Position numbers and translations under genes: made by a program
Notes under the pieces: generated by a model
Database searches by the model: none
What the model saw: the letters and a program-made list of their open reading frames with translations, nothing else
What the model was told of the DNA's origin: nothing
Source of the DNA: Rhizobiaceae bacterium
Lineage (GTDB): Bacteria > Pseudomonadota > Alphaproteobacteria > Rhizobiales > Rhizobiaceae
Direction of reading: 5' to 3'
Length of the DNA stretch: 56,925 nt
Assembly (NCBI GenBank): GCA_016763155.1
Contig: JAESUH010000024.1
Location: forward strand, 1-56,925
Part shown: piece by piece, positions 53,125 through 56,925 of the stretch
How positions within the stretch are numbered: the stretch's first letter is position 1
Layout: every line of letters starts with the position of its first letter

Positions 53125-54130
53125 TGGGTACCTTTTAAATGAGCTTTGGAGGATGTTTCGGGCATGTTGCCCATTGCGATTAAAGAAATTTCGCCGTTCC
53201 AATAGGTCTGGAGACGGCGAGCGGCCTGCCATGAACGAAGGCCGGAACGGCAACACAAAACCGCTCGCTGCCCATCCTTCGGGATAGGGCCATTGGGGCC
53301 AAAATCATCAACACTATGCCGGTTGGCGCTTGGAGATACGGGCCGTGAAGCCTCTTCCTCATCGCGCAATTCAACAATAAAATCGTTGCCGTTGATATCG
53401 TGGGGGGCGATGAAGCGGAGGCGCATTTCTGTTGGTTCTGAGGCGTTGTCAAACCGGAACCCACCAAACCGGTAATTGCGCAAATCAGTGTAACCAATTG
53501 CCCTAATGGTGCATGTTTCAAGCCCAAAATTTGAGCGATTGCCATTTGTGCCTGCATCGCGCCGATGGTGCCAACAACGGGTCCAAGAACACCGGCTGTG
53601 GCGCAAGTTGCGGCGCGTTCGGGAAGGTCGGGAAATACGGCGCGTAGTGAAGGTGATCCACCACAAAATCCACCCACATAACCATTGAATTCCAGCGCCG
53701 AGGCAGATATTAACGGCAGGCATTTTTCCTCGCAAACATCCGATAGAATATAACTGACAGCAAAGCTGTCGGCACAATCAAGAATGATATTTGCATCGGC
53801 CAAAAGCGCTTCGGCATTGGCCGGGGTGAGCGCATGCGGCACACTTTTTAAAGCACAATCGCTGTTCAATCTTCGTAATGTCTCGACGGCAATATCCGCT
53901 TTCAACGCACCTGTCTGGTCTTCGCGGTAGAGTGTCTGGCGATGGAGATTGGTGAGGGAAATTGTATCACCATCAACAATGGTAATTCGCCCCAAGCCTG
54001 CAGCAACTAGATATTGCAGAGCTGGGCATCCCAGCCCACCAGCACCCACAATAACCGCGTGAGATGACTGCAGTTGCGCCTGACCGGCCGCTCCAATTTC
54101 CGGCAGTATTTCTTGGCGAGCATAGCGCAT
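53121..54130 (-). CDS. thiF: ThiF/HesA/MoeB adenylyltransferase + rhodanese, one frameshift
   Basis: The N-terminal E1-like domain reads RYARQEILPEIGAAGQAQL, then VIVGAGGLGCPALQYL (ATP loop), ITIVDGDTISLTNLHRQTLY and CATAGVLGPVVG. It should adenylate the ThiS C terminus. A C-terminal rhodanese continues in another frame: LRNYRFGGFRFDNA, FIVELRDEEEAS, and the active loop LCCRSGLRSW. The frames join if one base is missing at about 53486/53487 (GTTACACT|GATTTG), giving APLGQLVTL-DLRNYRFGG as in intact homologs. As sequenced, the first frame runs on to 53180 with nonsense residues. The rhodanese frame stops in a 4-bp overlap with thiY. The start at 54130 (TAATG overlap with thiE) is preferred over 54160. 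Confidence 0.85.
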
Positions 54131-54735
54131 TATAAGGGCATCCTCGTTGCTTGCAGCCATTCAGCCACGCGCGTCTCGGGCGCGTCGTTCAGTGTGATAT
54201 CTGTAACAGCGGAAACAATATCGGCGCCGGCCTGAAACGCGCCCTCTGCTCGCTCGACATTCATGCCGCCAATGGCCACCAGAGGAATGTCACCGATTAG
54301 GCCTTTCCACTCGGTCAGTTTTTCGAGACCTTGTTGATGCCATTTCATCTTTTTCAAAATGGTCGGATAGATCGGCCCCAGTGCGATATAGTCCGGTGAA
54401 AATGTAAGAGCTCGATCCAGTTCATCACGGTCATGGGTGCTAATTCCCAATTGCAAGCCAGCATTACGAATGGCTGGGATATCCGCCTCATCCAAATCCT
54501 CTTGACCCAGATGGATAAACTCGCACTTTTCATCAATGGCAATCTGCCAATAATCATTCACAACCAGTACGCAATTTGCGGCTTCGCAAAGATCGCGGGC
54601 CAACCGGATTTCCGCTCGCAAATCATCAGGAGCCATATCCTTGATGCGTAGCTGAACCAGTTTAATGCCATGGGGTAAAAGGCGTTTCAGCCAGTCTGTG
54701 CTGTCCAAAATGATATAGAAACGATCAAGGGTCAT
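54130..54735 (-). CDS. thiE: Thiamine phosphate synthase
   Basis: The 201-residue TIM-barrel protein shows the ThiE motifs VQLRIKD (pyrophosphate side), [43 protein letters not shown] and PLVAIGGMN. It joins HMP pyrophosphate and the thiazole phosphate carboxylate to make thiamine phosphate. Its start overlaps the thiG stop by 4 bp, and its stop overlaps the next gene's ATG. It is somewhat short and could be called TenI-like, but the key residues and operon place favour a working ThiE. Confidence 0.88.
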   Translation of the reverse strand: MTLDRFYIILDSTDWLKRLLPHGIKLVQLRIKDMAPDDLRAEIRLARDLCEAANCVLVVNDYWQIAIDEKCEFIHLGQEDLDEADIPAIRNAGLQLGISTHDRDELDRALTFSPDYIALGPIYPTILKKMKWHQQGLEKLTEWKGLIGDIPLVAIGGMNVERAEGAFQAGADIVSAVTDITLNDAPETRVAEWLQATRMPL

Positions 54736-55505
54736 GATAGGAATGCCTTTCCAATTACGGGCGTTGACGGGGCTGCCATATCGCGGGGTTCCATCGGATC
54801 GGCAATCGCTGCCAATTGCCCGGCGCTCACAGCCAAAGAGAAAGCTTCCGCCATGGCGGCGGGGTCGCCTGCTTTGGCAACTGCGGTATTAAGCAACACC
54901 GCATCGAAACCTAGTTCCATCACTTGCGCTGCCTGTGAAGGCAGACCGAGACCTGCATCTACCACTAACGGGGTTTCTGGAAAATGCGCACGCATGGCAC
55001 GCAGGCCAAAGACATTATTCAGCCCCTGACCGGAGCCAATGGGCGCACCCCACGGCATCAGAACTTCGCATCCAGCCCTAAGTAAACGCTCGGCGACCAC
55101 CAAATCATCGGTGGTATAGGGGAAGACTTGAAATCCATCTTCGGATAGTATGCGGGCCGCCTCAACCAGTGCAAATGTATCTGGATGGAGCGTATCTTCT
55201 TCGCCAATGACTTCGAGTTTGATCCACGGCGTGCCAAAGACTTCACGCGCCATTTGCGCGGTGGTGACGGCCTCTTTTACCGTGTGGCAACCGGCAGTAT
55301 TCGGCAAGACATGAACACCCAGTTCGCGGATCATTGCCCAAAAATCCTGCCCTGCTTTATCGGTGCCACTTTCACGACGCAGGGAGACAGTTGCAACGCC
55401 AGCACCGCTGCGCTTGAACGCGTCTGCGAGAATGGCGGGCGATGGATATTGCGCCGTTCCCAACATCAATGCATTGGATAATTTGGTTCCATAAAATTCG
55501 CGCAC
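54732..55505 (-). CDS. thiG: Thiazole synthase
   Basis: From a GTG at 55505 (GGGAGG 8 bp upstream, just past the thiS stop) the protein is 257 residues, the family length. The Schiff-base Lys lies in [18 protein letters not shown]. Further ThiG blocks are [10 protein letters not shown] near the N terminus, [15 protein letters not shown], and [14 protein letters not shown]. It builds the thiazole ring from deoxyxylulose phosphate, dehydroglycine (from ThiO) and ThiS-thiocarboxylate. The longer open frame to 55637 would cover thiS and is rejected. Confidence 0.93.
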   Translation of the reverse strand: MREFYGTKLSNALMLGTAQYPSPAILADAFKRSGAGVATVSLRRESGTDKAGQDFWAMIRELGVHVLPNTAGCHTVKEAVTTAQMAREVFGTPWIKLEVIGEEDTLHPDTFALVEAARILSEDGFQVFPYTTDDLVVAERLLRAGCEVLMPWGAPIGSGQGLNNVFGLRAMRAHFPETPLVVDAGLGLPSQAAQVMELGFDAVLLNTAVAKAGDPAAMAEAFSLAVSAGQLAAIADPMEPRDMAAPSTPVIGKAFLS

Positions 55506-55509
55506 TAGC

Positions 55510-55707
55510 TTAACCTCCCTGCATAGGGGCCAGAACTTCGATTTGGTCACCCTCTTTAAGAAGGTGGTTTTCACGCTCGCCCTGGGAGACGAAAGTGCTG
55601 TTGACCGCTGTCGCAATGGTTGCGTTAGCATATCCATTTTGTTCCAGCAGGGTCGTCAAAGTTTCTGCCGACGTATCTATCTGTTCGCCGTTAATTGAAA
55701 TATTCAT
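55510..55707 (-). CDS. thiS: Sulfur carrier protein
   Basis: The 65-residue beta-grasp protein ends in the Gly-Gly needed for adenylation and thiocarboxylation (VLAPMQGG). It starts [12 protein letters not shown] and carries sulfur for the thiazole ring. It overlaps thiO by 17 bp and is followed by the thiG GTG after 4 bp. Confidence 0.93.
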   Translation of the reverse strand: MNISINGEQIDTSAETLTTLLEQNGYANATIATAVNSTFVSQGERENHLLKEGDQIEVLAPMQGG

Positions 55708-56686
55708 GCATCATCTCCGGTATGGAATTATCAAAAATCAGTTCCGCGACCATCCGCGCCATAGCGGGCGCTAGAAGAAAGCCATGGCGGTATAATCCAT
55801 TCATATGGATCAAGTTTCCTTCGCGCTGGATGCGGGGTAAATTGTCTGGAAAAGCGGGGCGGCTATCGACGCCGATTTCCAATATTTCTGCTTCACCAAA
55901 AGCCGGGTTGAGCGCATAGGCAGCGCTGAGTAATTCCAGCAGGGAGCGCGCCGAAATACGAGAGCGCGTGCTGCTTTCGAGCATGGTTGCGCCCAGCATG
56001 AATATGCCATCACCGCGTGGAACCACGTAAAGTGGAATGCGCGGATGCAAAAGCCGCACGGGGCGAGATAACTCAATGTCGGGCGAGGAGAGAATAACCA
56101 TCTCGCCTTTAACCCCGCGCAGATCGGGCAAAGCATCTTTGGCGGCAAAGCCTCGGCAGTCGATTGTTAGCCCGTCAGCCGCGATCATCGCCGGATCAAC
56201 TTCCTGGTGAACAAATTCGACACCATCAAGAACCAGTTTTTCTCGAAGCGAGGCCAAAGCAGCACGAGGCGATAAGTGGGCTTCGTTTTCAAAATATAAT
56301 CCCTTGGTAAAGCGGTCTCCCAGGTCGGGTTCTAACCGTGCAATTTCATCCGGGCCTACATCGATAAAATTTTCCGTGCGGCGTTTAAAACGGCGTAAGT
56401 CCGAATGGTCACGTTCAAGGGACACCACAAGTGTTCCGTTGCGTTGAACCAGTCCGGTATGCTTATCCCACCAGTGCGCGGATTCTTTTCCGAGGCGCAG
56501 AACAGGTTCTTCTGCACTTTCATTTTCGCAGTAAGGGGCCAACATGCCGCCGGCCCACCATGAGCAAGCATGAGAGCCAACGCCCTCTCCACGCTCAAAC
56601 AAACGCAGCTTTGCACCGCGGTCCAATAGCGCACGTGCAATACAAAGCCCTGCAACACCGCCCCCTATAATCGAGATGTATTCCAT
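55691..56686 (-). CDS. thiO: Glycine oxidase
   Basis: The 331-residue FAD-dependent DAO-family oxidase has the N-terminal dinucleotide loop SIIGGGVAGLCIARALLDRGAKLRLFERG. A C-terminal FAD/substrate region reads HMNGLYRHGFLLAPAMARMVAEL, the expected 'G.yRhG.llaP' block. It oxidises glycine to dehydroglycine (iminoacetate) for ThiG, so the organism uses the aerobic thiazole route rather than ThiH. It lies 1 bp from the thiD stop and overlaps thiS. Confidence 0.92.
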   Translation of the reverse strand: MEYISIIGGGVAGLCIARALLDRGAKLRLFERGEGVGSHACSWWAGGMLAPYCENESAEEPVLRLGKESAHWWDKHTGLVQRNGTLVVSLERDHSDLRRFKRRTENFIDVGPDEIARLEPDLGDRFTKGLYFENEAHLSPRAALASLREKLVLDGVEFVHQEVDPAMIAADGLTIDCRGFAAKDALPDLRGVKGEMVILSSPDIELSRPVRLLHPRIPLYVVPRGDGIFMLGATMLESSTRSRISARSLLELLSAAYALNPAFGEAEILEIGVDSRPAFPDNLPRIQREGNLIHMNGLYRHGFLLAPAMARMVAELIFDNSIPEMMHEYFN

Positions 56687-56687
56687 C

Positions 56688-56925
56688 CTAATCGCTCCAA
56701 AGATTGTGGAAATGATGGACGGGACCGTGGCCGGAACCGATGTTTAACTGGTCCGCATTGATAATGGCATTCTGCAAATAGGTGTGTGCGTTTTGAACGG
56801 AGGTTGCCATTGAATTCCCCTTGGCAAGCTCCGCTGCAATCGCTGCGGAGTAAGTGCAGCCAGTGCCATGGGTGTTGTTTGTGTTTTGACGAGGGGCGTC
56901 CAACTGCATGATGGGTTTATTGTGG
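56688..56925 (-). CDS. thiD: HMP/HMP-phosphate kinase, C-terminal part
   Basis: The gene is cut by the window end. The visible ~78 residues are the C-terminal part of a ribokinase-fold pyrimidine kinase, recognised by the anion-hole/catalytic motif NTHGTGCTYSAAIAAELAKG. It phosphorylates HMP twice to give the substrate of ThiE. It is 1 bp before thiO in the same operon. The promoter and any TPP riboswitch would lie beyond the window. Confidence 0.9.
   Translation of the reverse strand, partial: HNKPIMQLDAPRQNTNNTHGTGCTYSAAIAAELAKGNSMATSVQNAHTYLQNAIINADQLNIGSGHGPVHHFHNLWSD

Noticed and set aside
54732-55637. Long 301-codon version of ThiG
   Set aside because: The extra N-terminal part covers thiS in another frame; the GTG at 55505 with GGGAGG gives the normal family length.
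56688-56925. TPP riboswitch for the thiamine operon
   Set aside because: The operon start lies beyond the window; no THI-box-like element was seen before any thi gene inside it.

Overview
The window looks like chromosome of an AT-leaning alphaproteobacterium, most likely Hyphomicrobiales (Rhizobiales). This is inferred from gene content: an AapJQMP general amino-acid transporter, the non-phosphorylating L-arabonate route (AraC/AraD-type dehydratases) beside a YtfQRT-YjfF-type sugar ABC transporter, a thiDOSGEF-thiY-tenA-thiZX style thiamine operon, and an alphaproteobacterial copper operon (TolC, multicopper oxidase, cupredoxin, CusF). No rRNA, tRNA, CRISPR array or intact mobile element was seen.

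Layout. 1-1161: 3' end of an FAD/Fe-S dehydrogenase and a GntR regulator. 1331-5076 (minus): an IorAB-like molybdenum hydroxylase with an AraC-type regulator. 5698-10177 (minus): a six-gene periplasmic copper operon behind a CueR-type promoter with a 19-bp spacer (10290-10320). 10637-12511: anti-sigma factor and ECF sigma factor, divergent from a DUF4399 protein. 12692-17049 (minus): type I secretion operon (TolC, ABC, HlyD). Divergent from it are a ~2505-residue multidomain adhesin (17574-25091) and, 46 bp further on, a 979-residue protein joining a periplasmic binding protein to an MscS channel. 28258-36868: L-arabonate/2-keto-3-deoxyarabonate dehydratases, sugar ABC transporter and a GntR regulator, with one 25-bp operator-like sequence repeated before both transcription units. 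36869-43005: AapJQMP and a LysR regulator. 43391-44326: PHP-domain protein behind two inverted-repeat sites. 44607-49689: asparagine synthetase, GT2 and GT-C-like membrane protein (probable surface-glycan genes). 49690-50035: IS3 transposase remnant. 50036-56925 (minus): a tightly overlapping ten-gene thiamine operon, cut off in thiD by the window end, with a frameshift in the ThiF/rhodanese gene.

The most unusual part is 12.7-28.1 kb. A type I exporter whose ATPase has lost the consensus signature motif, the Walker-B glutamate and the H-loop histidine lies beside a giant Ca2+-binding/lectin-like adhesin and a predicted ligand-gated MscS channel. I infer that these form one envelope module, with exporter, surface filament and a solute-sensing channel. 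The second notable signal is the shared GntR-type operator in the arabonate region.
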